From Glandiceps talaboti (lineage: Eukaryota > Hemichordata > Enteropneusta > Spengelidae): a stretch of 64,000 nt of DNA. The stretch covers positions 310,001-374,000 of the forward strand of contig NC_135560.1 in NCBI RefSeq assembly GCF_964340395.1, given 5' to 3'. Made by a program: the position numbers and the translations under genes. The notes beneath the pieces were generated by a model. That model saw only the letters and a list, made by a program, of their open reading frames with translations. It was not told the origin of the DNA and did not search any database. Positions 24,524 to 36,145 of this stretch are shown here, in pieces (within the stretch, counting starts at the first letter, position 1; every line of letters begins with the position of its first letter).

Positions 24524-25233
24524 ATGGCGACATCGTCGGCGACTGGTTGTGTACGAGTACTCCAATCCTTTGGATCGACAATGAGTCTTAGAGCAGTAAT
24601 GATCATATATTTCTACCATTTTGTACGTGGTACATCGTTCCAGTTGGTCACAGCCGCAATACAGTCTCCACACAGACCAGAGTCGGAGTTCCTCGATTAT
24701 TCTAACCAGGTTGAAATCGACGATTCTGAACATGGTTTATTTTCAGGATTTTCACAACTACAGCTGGCTTTAGGAAAATCAAGTCTGCAGCCATCGAATT
24801 TTGCAGATGAACGCACGAAAATCTCTACGTTCAATGTTCACTTAGGCCAAGCAAACTTGGCAGTCAAGTCCAAGTCGGCACTTGGTTCTAAATCCTTCGC
24901 AGATAACCAAAACAACGTAGTGAACCCACTTGACCCCCAACAACCAGCTGCTACCTTTACTGTACAGACACTAGATGGCGTCGTAACGTATCCGTCGGAG
25001 ATTCTGAAGAATGACACGCCCATTATTCTCCATACGTTTGATAACCGCTCAGCGATGATTGAGTGTATGTGGAATTCACAAAGTTCCTTACAAGCTCTCA
25101 TCAACACATCACCTAATAATACGCATTATATATTCATGTCAACCTCCGAAAATGCTGAAAGTGATGCCAATTGGATGAAGAATCAAATAGATAATACAAT
25201 TGTAGCCATGGCAACAGAGGCCAAAGTTGATAG
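24524..25233 (+). CDS. PA-domain glycoprotein gene, exon 1 (start)
   Basis: This exon encodes residues 1-236 plus two bases of codon 237. The ATG has a good context (AAACATGGCG) and an in-frame TAA lies 9 bases upstream, so the frame cannot extend further. A second Met at residue 20 begins a more typical signal peptide, MSLRAVMIIYFYHFVRG, so translation from 24581 is possible. Four N-glycosylation sequons (NDT, NRS, NTS, NTH) lie in the last third, supporting passage through the secretory pathway. The frame would stop soon after the donor AG|GTGGGTGA, and the phase matches exon 2 (AG+G = Arg). The region around ILHTFDNRSAMIECMW resembles the start of a compact alpha/beta fold but I did not recognise a domain. 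The intron that follows is 25.3 kb. Confidence 0.85.
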
Positions 25234-25950
25234 GTGGGTGAACACTTGATAAAGGGATAAAATACATCTAATCATAAATTGGTAAGGGAACTGCAGGTCA
25301 ATTTCCCTTCTTTTCTCTAAGCCGTTTGGAAACATTTAGGAAGTGAAGCATGTTTATATTAGGGTAAACAATGATACAGAAAAATCACACATATTTACAT
25401 ATACTAAATACTGAAACACATGTACTGTAAAGGTAACATATTTGCATGGTAAGTAGCAATGGTGTTATAAACAATTTAGCTATTTAGCAATCATAACTGG
25501 CACACTCATTTGGTTTTGAAAACATTTCTTTCTCCTCAGACCCCCCCCCCCTCCATAAATTCCCTTATAACATTCACTGAAATATGGCCTCCCCAAGAAC
25601 TGATTTGTAAAACGTAACACCCCCCCCCCTTCGCTCCCATGGCTTTATTTTTGCTATAAGATTTCACCTTTGTCAAATAATTAATACCATAATCGCAGTC
25701 TTGATTTTGTCTTTTAATCTTATATCTGTTACCAGGAAGTAAATATTAGATAATGCATTCATTAAATGGACAGTGACTCTCAGGACATGTATGTTGTTGA
25801 GGGTAATTTAAATGAAATTCAGGCTTATGTAATTCAAATATTTGACTGCATTCAAGTATTTTATCTATAAAGGTGAAGTGTTGCAATGGGGTACTGACAG
25901 GATATGTTTGCTGCTGTCATGATGATAATATCTGCATGCCTGAGTACACT

Positions 25951-26703
25951 CTGTTTGTTGAAAGCAACCCCCCCCCCCCTCCCAACTACACATGATTCTA
26001 TTGGTATTGAATAGCTGGTGCTAGGTTTTTTTTCCTTCCGTAACAAAGGAGATACTTTAGAAATACTTTAGGGCAGAAATGTCTGTGTGTGTGAGTGTGT
26101 GTCACCATTTTCTAAAAATCGGCTGGCTCAATTGTAATGAAATTTGGAATGTATAATCTTTAGGGTAATGGCTAGACCTGATTAGGTTTTGAGCCAGATT
26201 TGTTAATGTTTAAGTAGGGAAATTTGCATAGCAATGAAATCAACTAATTACGCAATATCTTAAGACTGCATACTTCAATTTCAATATAGTTTAGTGTATT
26301 TGTTAAACATAACAATTAACATACACCCTGTTTGTTGAAAGCAACCCCCCCCCCCTCCCAACCACACATGATTCTATTGGTATTGAATAGCTGTTGCAAT
26401 TGCTAGGAATTTTTTCCTTCCGTAACAAAGGAGATACTTTAGGGCAGAAATGTCTGTGTGTGTGTGTGTGAGTGTGTGTGTGTCACCATTTTCTAAAAAT
26501 CGGCTGGCTCAATTGTAATGAAATTTGGAATGTATAATCTTTAGGGTAATGGCTAGACCTGATTAGGTTTTGAGCCAGATTTTTGTTAATGTGTAAGTAG
26601 GGAAATTTGCATAGCAATGAAATCAACTAATTACGCAATATCTTAAGACTGCATACTTCAATTTCAATATAATTTAGTATATTTGTAAAACATAACAACA
26701 TAC
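25951..26703. repeat. Tandem duplication of a 377-bp repeat
   Basis: 25951-26327 and 26328-26703 share the sequence from CTGTTTGTTGAAAGCAACCC through a GT-rich stretch, CACCATTTTCTAAAAATCGG and TTGCATAGCAATGAAATCAA. They differ mainly in the lengths of the poly-C and GT tracts. Related sequence (AAATTTGG...TTTAGGGTAATG) occurs at 52440-52740, so the unit belongs to an interspersed family; fragments also occur at 29660-29870. Confidence 0.85.
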
Positions 26704-27469
26704 ACTTGTCCTATAAAATTTATTGATGTACCTTACAGTGTTAAATGAATAATTTGCATAATTAATTATTTTTGGTAATTAGGCTATATCTTAAGAATGC
26801 ATACTTCAAATTTAATATAATTTAGTGCATGCATTAACCATAGGAAAACACATATGTCCTATCAAGTTTGTTGATGTACACAACTGTTAATGAATAATTT
26901 GCATAATTAATGGTGCATACTTCAATTTCAATATAATTTACTTCATACATTAAACATAACAAAGTTTATACGCCCTATAAAGCAGGGGGGGACGATACCT
27001 ACCACGTGATATGGTTTGACCCCTAGAACAATAGAGCGTGACCCCGCTGCACTACAACTTAGTACAAGCGAGTATTTCCCGTTTTTCAATGAATTTTGAG
27101 TGTATATGTAAATAATTTCTCAAGATAAATTCCACATTTGTTGTAAAGCTAAAAAGCATCATCCCAAACTGCTTAAATAATATCAAAAACGTCCAGTTGT
27201 GAAATTATTTATGTTCGAATGCAGGAGACAGGTCAAACTACTTAGTCAGAGCTTTCGACGAACACTATTTTACGATGTTTTTTTCACAGAAAAACACCAT
27301 GTATTCAATGAAAAAAATCAACATTTATACATTTTGATTCATGATAATTTACGTTATATCTTGCCACCACTAAATGCTCCACGAATAATGACTATACGGC
27401 AGCATCAAAGACTAGTCGAAACTGTCTTAATTTCAAGATGGCGACGCACGCCTCGTCATATTCCTATAA

Positions 27470-27640
27470 GGGGTGGACCATTTGATATCCTGGGGGGGGG
27501 GGGCTTGGAAGATTTCGGGGGAAAAAAAGATGCCAAGTGGATTTGCTTGAAAAAAAAATCTGGATATGAGTGGGTGATGGAAAAAAAAAGATGGACCACT
27601 GCTTCTGGAAAAAAAAATATCTTGATAGGGAAATGATGCA
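27470..27640 (+). repeat. Poly-G-bearing interspersed repeat, plus orientation
   Basis: GACCATTTGATATCCTGGGG is followed by a G tract, CTTGGAAGATT and several A runs. It has an inverted relative at 28540-28705. A 145-codon frame (27199-27636) runs through it and is not considered a gene. Confidence 0.7.
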
Positions 27641-28539
27641 CTACAGGTTCGAGTATACTGTTCAACCTGCTCGTACCTCTCCAACCAGGACACTTGTCAA
27701 ATCATGACAAACAGTTTCAAACACATGTCAGGGACCAGTCAGTTTCGTTAGCCTGTGGTACATATATATATTTGTTCTTGTCTCTGTTTCTTTCATAAAT
27801 GGTTTAAATATTACTTCATGTAAGGGTTCAAACATAACTATACATACAATTATACATATAATACATGTATTACCTAGCTACCACACTAGTTATATGTAAT
27901 TTTTTGGCTGTTTCACAATCAGTGCTTCACTTATCTTGCACTTTGGGGCAAAAGTGAACTTGACTGTTTTGTAACGGTAATCTTCATACTATTACTATTA
28001 CTATTGGATAGTTTATAAAAGAACTTAATTATTGTCTGAAAGTGTCTGTGAATGGCCTAAACATTGCCTTTAGAAGTAAAAATCCTCCAGGGCCCTAGAA
28101 CCCCCCCCCCCCCCCATTCACACACACTCACACAAGAGGTACACATATTCCAGTCTCAAAGCTCTTCCTCTACAGCTTACTGTCAGATGCTATGAAACTT
28201 TATTCATGGGGTCAGTGACTTTTTGTTGGCCCAATGGAAAATAACACTGACACCCCCCATCCCCCCAAGCTGGAGAAACTGACCGGTCTATCTAAATGTC
28301 TGAGCTCACCAATCAAGTTTCCGATTTGTATTTTCAGTGTGTCATCATACCATGGTATAAAAACTGTCAATGATGTTTATTTAATTGAAAATCAAATATG
28401 TATGAAATATGTAGTTTTCTAAATAAAATCTGTGTGTGATAGAACAGCATCTTTTTACTCTCTGTATTACCCTGTGTGAAAACCAAACAGAAAATTTTGG
28501 CAACAAATGTAGGCGTTCAACGTTGACGTAAAAAAAAAT

Positions 28540-28705
28540 CCGGATATCTCAAAGAAGCAAAGAAAACAAAAGTTGCCAGCATAGGCGAAGGAGAAAAAAA
28601 ATAATTCTCAGGCAAGCAGGTGGGAAAAAAAATAATGACTCTCCACCAATCTTCCAAGCCCCCCCCCCCCCCCCAGGATATCGAATGGTCTACCCCTAAT
28701 GTAAT
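28540..28705 (-). repeat. Poly-G-bearing interspersed repeat, inverted copy
   Basis: The reverse complement begins GGGGTAGACCATTCGATATCC, then a 16-base G tract and CTTGGAAGATT, matching 27470-27520. The rest diverges but keeps the A/T runs. Confidence 0.7.
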
Positions 28706-30259
28706 GTTGTACTAGTAATAGTACCATACACTTTCGAACAAACCACTTTGCCAGAAATGCTGTTATAAATACAAAAAAACACCGTAAATCTCACATTTTT
28801 ATTTTATTTTATATAATATATTTTTTCGTGTCATTGTCGTATAACTAGGGCCACCCTGGATACATTATGCAGCGATCACATATAAAATTTCTTACGGGAG
28901 TATTCCTCACACTCTCTGCAAGAAATGCGTCGAAGGCACAACCAGTTTCATTTCACTGGGAACAGCACGTATCTGAAACAATACACATGTACAAATGTTA
29001 AACAACTACATAGTTTACTTGTCGACACGAGTGAAACTTCATTTTTCCGTAAGTATGGCAAGACAGAGAATGCAGAAAGAACGTAAACTTATGGGCGTTA
29101 GACCGGGTGCGGTACGTTATGCCAGGCGTAGTGCACTGATCACCTGACCTCGAGCTTGCACACTAGCGTACTAGACGTAGACGTCGCTTGCTGGACGTTG
29201 AATGTCACAACTATCACAGTCATTAATTATCAATGGACATGTAGGTATCCAACAAATGCTGCCTTGAAGTTGATTCTAGAAAATGGGATATCCATGTGCT
29301 TTTTTCATTTTGGTAAAAACGCGACCGCGACCTACCGAACTACAAATACAATGAACTGCAGGCCGGCATGTACACGTATGGTACGGTATACACGGTCACG
29401 TCGCTGAATACTTTTCGATCTGATTTACCAGTACACATAATAAATTACGATGGCAAAAATAAAGGAAAGACGAATTTAAAACGTATGAAACGTGAAAATG
29501 TACGTACCTTGTCAATCTGTTGTCAACAGCGAATTTGTATCCAGCAGTACACAGTGCTAGGGGTAGGCAGGAAGTGTATCAATACTGAATGAGCTTCATT
29601 GCGCTGACGCGATAGCGTGTCACGTGACTGGCATCGCCCCCCCCCCCCCCCCCCTGCTATAAAGTTTGTTGATGTACCATTATAGAGTTAATAACTAATT
29701 TGCATGATTAATGATTTTCGGTAATTAGGATATATCATAAGAATGCATACTTGAATTTCAATATAATTTAGTACATACGTTAACCACAACAAAGCGGATA
29801 TGTCCTATAAAATTTGTTGATATAGCTTACAGTTTTAATGAACAATTTTGTTACGCATTAAAATCACTCTAGATATAAAGTACTCAGTCAGACTACAAAT
29901 GAGTTATAGCAACTTACAACCAGATTTAAAATGAATGCCTCCCATAAGGGAAATGTTGTCTAAAGTGGCGCGACGATGCGATAATTTTTTTTAAATTCTC
30001 AACAAATGTTAATCAATCTACTTATCATTGCAGTTAGTGTTCTTTTTATTTAGTACTTTACAGCAAGTGTGTATGTGGGGCATATGTCATAGGTTGGTTC
30101 ATGATTACTTTTGCAGTTGTCTTCACTGGTGGCAATTAATGTAGGGAGAGTTACTTCTGTGTTTTCCCTTTCATCTGCAGCCTTAATTGGCTTATGTTAG
30201 AAAAAAAATAACACGGGAAGGGGGGGGGGGGGGGGTTACTTAAAGTGATGGGTGCTGAC
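28706..30259. other. Intronic stretch, no gene seen
   Basis: It contains poly-C (29637-29654) and AT-rich interspersed repeat remnants (29660-29870) related to the 26.7-kb region, with a G tract at 30220-30236. Short frames at 29156-29592 have no support. Confidence 0.4.
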
Positions 30260-30515
30260 CAGAAAAAATTTTGTTTTTGGCCATTAAACTTGACTCTTTC
30301 TATGGTGAGTTCTATGCAACAACGTTCCATAAAGCTTCACATTACATGTTGTCATTGGCCAGGAGATCACTAACAGCAATGGGCAAATATGCATTGCATC
30401 GCATCACAGGACTCGTATTGAAACAGCTGATCAGACTATTTAGCATCATTAACGATTTAATAGGTGAAAGAAATAGTCTGCTTCAATTTTACCGATTCAT
30501 GTCGACAAAGCTAAA

Positions 30516-31907
30516 TTGGCTCAGTCATTCTTGGATTTCTTTTCAAGTAAAATCTCTAAGCTTCGGAAAAAATTCTCAAGTTCTTTGGCCTTAGAAAAGG
30601 TCAAGAGGTCAATGCTGTATTCTTTTCCGGAGTTCACTCCTGTCAACGAAGCCAGTCTTACTGAAGTTATTGAAGCAATGAACTCGAAATCCTGTGTATT
30701 AGACCCTATTCCTACCAAATTATTGAAACTTTGCCTTCCTGATGTGATACAGGATCTAGTCAAATTCGTGAATACTTCATTTTACTGGAGTACAGTTCCT
30801 AAATTTTACAAGCAAGCTTTAGTTCGACCTTTATTGAAAAAGGCCAGTCTCGACTCTAACGTTTTATCTAATTATAGACCTGTTTCTTACCTTTTATTTG
30901 AGCATAAGTTCCTGGAAAGAGTTGTTTTAATTCAATTAGATCAGTATTTTAGTCAACGAAACGAGCATATATCACGAGCTGATGGCCTTGCAACTTCTTG
31001 GAGTCAAAATTACTGCAACAGCTTCTGGCAAAAAGTTCGTCTCGTAAGCAGTAAAACACCACCCCTCTCATCAACTATTGATGGTAGATCTGGTCAGGGC
31101 AATATTGCGGAGATGTGGAGTGATCACTACGCCACACTACTGAACTCTGTTACAAACAATTCAAATGAGGATTATGTTAAGTCTTGGCTGAACACACAAG
31201 ACAATTTTGATGACTTTACTCAAATTAAAAGTATTGAAATTTTGACTGCAACTAACAGTTTTTCCACTGGAAAGGCTGCCGGTTCAGATACCCTTTCAAG
31301 TGAACACTTCAAACATGCAAGTAATCGTATACATTTCTTATTAGCTTGGTCTTTTTCAGCTATGATTCACCATGCATTTCTACCAGAGGACCTAATGAAA
31401 ACTATGATTGTTCCACTTGTCAAGGATAAAACAGGAGATATTACCAGCAAAGACAATTATAGACCGATTGCACTTTCAACTGTGTCTTCAAAAATACTTG
31501 AACTTATAATTTTAGAACGTTGCAAAGCTATGCTTAATACGGAAGATTTTCAATTCGGATTTAAGCAGAATCATTCTACAGACCTGTGCATTTATGTCAT
31601 GAAAGAAGTTATTAACTATTATCAGTCATATAATAGTCCTATATATGTTTGTTTCCTTGATGCAACTAAAGCCTTTGACCGTGTAAATCATTGGACACTT
31701 TTCAGAAAACTAATCACCAGGGGTGTACCTAGTCACTTTATCCGTTTACTTATGGTCTGGTACAGAACCCAAACCTTTTGTGTACAGTGGGGTCAGGCAA
31801 GGCCATCTCTCTTTTCTGTCACAAATGGGGTTCGCCAGGGTAGTGTTTTACTCTCAGCTCTTCAACGTGTACATGGATGGGCTGAGTACTCGTTTGATGA
31901 TGAATAA
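30516..31907 (+). pseudogene. Fused LINE reading frame: L2/CR1-like RT start joined to a second LINE's RT
   Basis: Residues 1 to about 145 contain LAQSFLDFFSSKISKLRKK-type linker sequence, LDPIPTKLLK, a PLLKKASLDS...NYRPVS block and FLERVVLIQLDQYF, all typical of L2/CR1-type RT. From about residue 150 comes the pre-RT segment of another LINE (SSKTPPLSSTIDG, IAEMWSDHYATLLNSV), followed by a second GKAAGSDTLS, a second NYRPIALST and RT motif A, FLDATKAFDRVNH, with its catalytic Asp. The frame is lost after NGVRQGS (about 31840), where a small indel shifts it to the next frame. An earlier frameshift near 30515 separates the LINE-like linker read at 30271-30594. Not functional. Confidence 0.82.
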
Positions 31908-32577
31908 AAAGGGTTGTAATATAGGTGGAGTAACTATTAATCATCTTATGTACGCTGATGACCTCGGCAGGCTGGCATTAATGTGTCCTTCAGTAAGAGG
32001 TCTCCGTGAGCTTATTTCAATATGTGAAAGCTATGGCATCGATCATGACATAATGTATCATGCAATGAAATCAAAATGTATGTACTTCATACCCCGCAAG
32101 AGTCCTCTTAAGATAGACTACTTACCTCGGGTGAGTTTAGACGGAAAAACACTTGAGGTGGCACATAGGCATTCTTACCTTGGCTATGCTATGTCAGATA
32201 ATTGTTTTGATGATGAAGCAATTAAGAGTCAAAAGAGGCCAATTCGTGCCAATATGCTTCGAAAGTTTCCACTCTGTTCGACTCATGTCAAACTTTATTT
32301 GTTCAGAAGTTTCTGTACAAATATGTATTGTTCACAATTATGGTCTTTGTACAGTAACAAAAGTTTAAACAATCTCAGAGTTGCTTATAACAATGCCTTT
32401 CGAATCATTATGGGCTATGCACGTGATTGCAATGCAAGTGCTATGTTCGTGTCAAATACTGTTCCAACATTTGAAGCTCTTAGAAGAAAATTACTCTTCA
32501 GATTTTTTGACAGGGTGAAGAGTAGCTCGAACTTATTAATTTCAGCTGTTTCGACTGTTTTTTACGCTCGAAGATAA
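31850..32577 (+). pseudogene. LINE RT, C-terminal part after frameshift
   Basis: The frame entering with LFNVYMDGLSTRLM continues the RT of the upstream frame after the indel. The catalytic motif HLMYADDLG is present, followed by thumb-region sequence (MKSKCMYFIPRKS, HRHSYLGYAMSDN) and the C-terminal FRIIMGYARDCNASAMFV block, ending at TAA 32575-32577. The open frame itself can be read from 31723. With motif A upstream and YADD here, only the frameshifts and truncation disable it. Confidence 0.82.
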
Positions 32578-32745
32578 CTTCAAGATATATGAATTTAATG
32601 CATTTTTAAGATATCTTTTCTGTCTGTCTATTTTTTAGAGTGCTTTTTTTAACGTTTGTCTTGTGTACTATGTAAATGTTGTGTTTTTATAGTATATGGG
32701 AGTGTATCCTGCAATAAAGTTATAGTAATAATTATAATAATAATG

Positions 32746-32846
<101 letters not shown>

Positions 32847-32959
32847 CCATTTTTGTGGTATGTATATATGTATATATATACCCCACACATTCTAACCCAA
32901 AGCAGTACTGTACAATATAATAATAATAATCAAATAATATTATATAATAATAATAATTT

Positions 32960-33610
32960 TTGTAGGGGTAGTTTTGTATGTTGAGTTCAAAAAAGGGAGA
33001 CATTTTATTAACATCCATTGCCATGGTAACCAAAATCACCATAATATGTGGATGATTTTTTTCCTCCAAAATTTGACAAAAAACATGGAAAGAAATGAAA
33101 ATCAATGAAAAAATTTCCTTGTTTTTGACATATATGACATGGGGCTATCTGTTGTAACACAAATTGTCTAAAATAGGACAGCTGTTTCCATGGAAACATA
33201 GAGTAGAGTGAAAAATGTTGTGTTGGTTAAACACCTACATATCTGGAAAATAACATGATAAATTTAATTATAACATAGTTTATTTGCATATTGACCACCC
33301 TATCTTGAGTAGTTTGTTATGCTGAGTTCAAAAATAGTTATCATTTTAGGAACATCTGTTGCCATGGTAACCCAAATCACCATATTATGCATTATTTGGC
33401 AAAATTTATGTAAAATTCAAAGAACAAAATTTTTTTACAAACAGATTCCTTCCTTTTGGCATATATGCACTAGTGCTATCCATTGTAAGACAGATTATCT
33501 AAAATTGGAGAGTGGCTTCCATGGAAACATAAAATACGCTTACATTACAAATGCCATGTTTTATTAAAAAAATACATCTGACATACACCTACAATGGAAT
33601 GTGTTTGCTA
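32960..33610. repeat. Two tandem units of an X-box-bearing interspersed repeat
   Basis: Units of about 330 bp begin with GGTAGTTTTGTATG- or AGTAGTTTGTTATG-like sequence, followed by GAGTTCAAAAA, TTGCCATGGTAAC and about 160 bp later TTCCATGGAAAC. A related pair lies at 35732-36300. Confidence 0.8.
33358..33371. promoter_or_regulatory. X-box-like palindrome (RFX-type)
   Basis: GTTGCCATGGTAAC fits the RFX X-box consensus GTNRCC-N(0-3)-RGYAAC. The same repeat family carries close matches at 33017-33030 (ATTGCC half) and 33184-33197 (GTTTCC...GGAAAC). Binding is inferred from the motif only. Confidence 0.45.
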
Positions 33611-33614
33611 TTAA

Positions 33615-34411
33615 CACTTTCACCACCAATAGCCTCATGGGATTGTTTGTTCTCCACCAGCTCCCTCACTAACATAGGGCGAGAGTGAGTGTGGTGTAAT
33701 CAAATTGATGTAAAAATACTTACAGTTGCTCATTTTTGAAAAACACGCTTAAAATCCGATCAGAAATTCGTCAGATCGTGCGTAATCTACCCACCACTGA
33801 CCAGTATAAATTGAACTTGAATGAGTATTATTCATTATAGAATGTTGCCACAAAGAAATATGACCAAAATAATTCTTTATATCGATAAAAATTGGCCCCA
33901 CAGCCATAGTATGGATGTAGGTTACCAGTCAACATTTTGCCGACTTTCACTACGACACCCGTAAATTCCCCTTTGGGAGATCACTCGAACTTAGCGGTAC
34001 TTCTGACACTTGTACCGTATCCATGACCAACTGCATGTATTCAACGATGTATTTCTGGTGAAATTATGTGGAAATTTCTTTGGACAGTTGACAAATTTAC
34101 ATCATAGGAGATGTTAGGAGAGCCGTTAATTACTTCCGCCATGTTGAAATTCGATTATGCTAGCGAAAAACGCTTGTCATTTGGATCGTACTTGAAAACC
34201 GTTCACTTCCATGTGTTCCATGTGGCAGGCGAGATAAACCAGGCTAATACGCATGTGTGGAACTAGTTATGGCAGCATGTTTTGTAGCAATAGCTGCCGT
34301 TGAATGGTATTACGGCAGAGTAGGTGAATAAACTTTGGTGTTCCCGCTGTAGCGGAAATCTGTGGGCGCCCTAGAGCGTTCCTGATGTAGCCGGAATCGG
34401 TGGTGAAAGAG
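33615..34411. mobile_element. piggyBac-like non-autonomous element (797 bp)
   Basis: TTAA occurs at both edges (33611-33614 and 34412-34415). Inside them the ends are inverted repeats: CACTTTCACCACCAAT on the left and, reverse-complemented, CTCTTTCACCACCGAT on the right. TTAA target duplication is the hallmark of piggyBac transposases, and TTAAC-CTTT-type ends are common in that superfamily. No transposase frame is present. The element sits immediately after the second X-box repeat unit. Confidence 0.75.
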
Positions 34412-35458
34412 TTAAAATACCAAATATTTTGTTACTCAAGTCCAAATAAAATATGCAATGAGTCACAAACTGAGTGGTCGTAAAAGCTTAACATGTATGT
34501 CAGAAGATCTGTGCCGATTACAAGGTCTAATTACGATCCCAAATTTCAAAGGGCCAGGCCAGACTACATAATTTACAATGCAAGGAGGGTGCTACATGTA
34601 CATACATAAACAAACTGGTGTGTGGGAATGTGAAAAAATTACAGGCCTTCGCTAGTTCGCATGTTCAACTTTTTCAAATGCACACCAATCTGTCTGAAAA
34701 ATCGTAAGTAGAGACCAAAGGGGTTTTGTGAAAATCTGAGTCGTCGCTACCACTACCGTAGCTTTTAATAAAATATTAGTGCCTAAATGCTTCGGGGAAT
34801 ATTGGACAATTGAGATCTTTGCTTGGCCGCAGTGCTAGTGCCAATTTAGTCATAAATAAAATAATATTGTTATACTTTTATTCATATACATGGCAAGTAC
34901 CAAGCTCCCAATTGTTACGACTTGAAGCTTGAATGGGAAATGTTGAACAATTAGTTGTGGGTGTAAAACATCAACCTTTACACCTCCTACACAACAACCA
35001 TAAGTGATATTCCTCTAAAGTCCTCCCAACATTTTTCATTATTATATATTATATTATAGCATTACCAATTCCAGTGAATTTTGTGACGTCATCGCTGTAC
35101 ATTATTACTGATAATGTACTCCGTTATTGGGCACCGCGGCCCCAGAACGAGCATAACAATACAAGCTTATTTGTTCTGTTTCTTCATACGACTAGGTATT
35201 TTTTCGAAATGTATGTTGTTACTTATGATTGTTATTTCTACTTTTTAAAAATACAACGCATTCATGAAACAAATTTGTGTTCACAGCAGTTCATTTAAGT
35301 GTATATGTGTGTGTACGTGTATGTACGTGTGTCGCTATGATTAATATTCAGCTTCCGGGCCGAACATGGCAGACGATGTTCAGCGCTGTGTATTTTATAC
35401 ATTGTTTTGCGTTTCTCGGTCTGCAAATTCACTGGAATTGGCAAAACTATAAAATAAT

Positions 35459-35600
35459 AACAATAATGTACGCCCTCCTAGTCCATAATGGACTCAAACA
35501 AACTTTGCACTCCATAATGGGCTCAGCTGTCACCTCGCCCATTATGTCGTTCAAAGTTTGCTTTCTTCCATTATGGGCTGGGAGGGCGTACATTATTGTT
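35459..35600. mobile_element. 142-bp palindromic MITE
   Basis: It starts AACAATAATGTACGCCCTCC and ends GGAGGGCGTACATTATTGTT, a perfect 20-bp inverted terminus. Pairing continues inward with few mismatches (CCATAATGG against CCATTATGG, then CAAACTTTG against CAAAGTTTG), so almost the whole element can fold into one hairpin. No open frame. Confidence 0.85.
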
Positions 35601-35621
35601 TAAATATTTAAAACCCATCAC

Positions 35622-35715
35622 TTGTAGTAGTAGTAGTAGTAGTAGTAGTAGTAATAATAATAATAATAATTATAAAATAGTATTAATATAATAATGATAA
35701 AAATAATAATAATCA
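35622..35715. repeat. (TAG)n-(TAA)n microsatellite
   Basis: About ten GTA/TAG steps pass into TAA repeats with interruptions. Confidence 0.9.
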
Positions 35716-35958
35716 GGTTTATTAGAATATTAACCACCCTACCTGGGGTAGTTTTGTATGCAGAGTTCAAAAAGGGGGTCATTTTATGAACATCTATTGC
35801 CATGGTAACCAAAATCACCATAATATGTTAATCATTTTTCCAAAATTTGACATAAAACATTGAAAAAAAAGATAATACAGTGAAAAAATGTCCTTGTATT
35901 AGACATGTATGAGTTAGTGCTACCTGGTGTAACATAAACTGTATAAAATTTGATGGCT

Positions 35959-35972
35959 GTTTCCATGGCAAC
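35959..35972. promoter_or_regulatory. X-box-like palindrome (RFX-type)
   Basis: GTTTCCATGGCAAC fits one X-box half (GGCAAC) exactly and the other (GTTTCC) with one change. It lies in the third repeat unit, 150 bp after ATTGCCATGGTAAC at 35796-35809. Confidence 0.4.
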
Positions 35973-36131
35973 ATAAGGTAGACGTGAAAATTATGTTTTC
36001 ATTACATACACATACATCTCACAAATAACATTATAAATCTGATAAATATCTTTTTATTTGTACATTGACCCCACTACCAAGGGTAGTTTGTCATGCTGAA
36101 TTCAAAAAAGGTGGTCATTTAATGAACATCA

Positions 36132-36145
36132 GTTGCCATGGTAAC
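36132..36145. promoter_or_regulatory. X-box-like palindrome (RFX-type)
   Basis: GTTGCCATGGTAAC, identical to the site at 33358-33371, in the fourth repeat unit. Confidence 0.45.

Larger units (their letters stand above)
30260..32735 (+). mobile_element. Composite of two LINE fragments
   Basis: The left part, about 30260-30960, is an L2/CR1-like LINE fragment covering the endonuclease-RT linker and the start of the RT domain. At about 30960 the protein similarity switches to a different LINE that runs through its RT and C-terminal region to a stop at 32577, a short 3' UTR with AATAAAG and a TA-rich tail. The order linker, RT start, then a second linker and RT start, shows two elements rather than one. 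The second probably inserted, 5'-truncated, into the first. Confidence 0.8.

Noticed and set aside
27199-27636. 145-codon plus-strand frame
   Set aside because: Its second half lies in a poly-G/poly-A interspersed repeat and the first half shows no motif.
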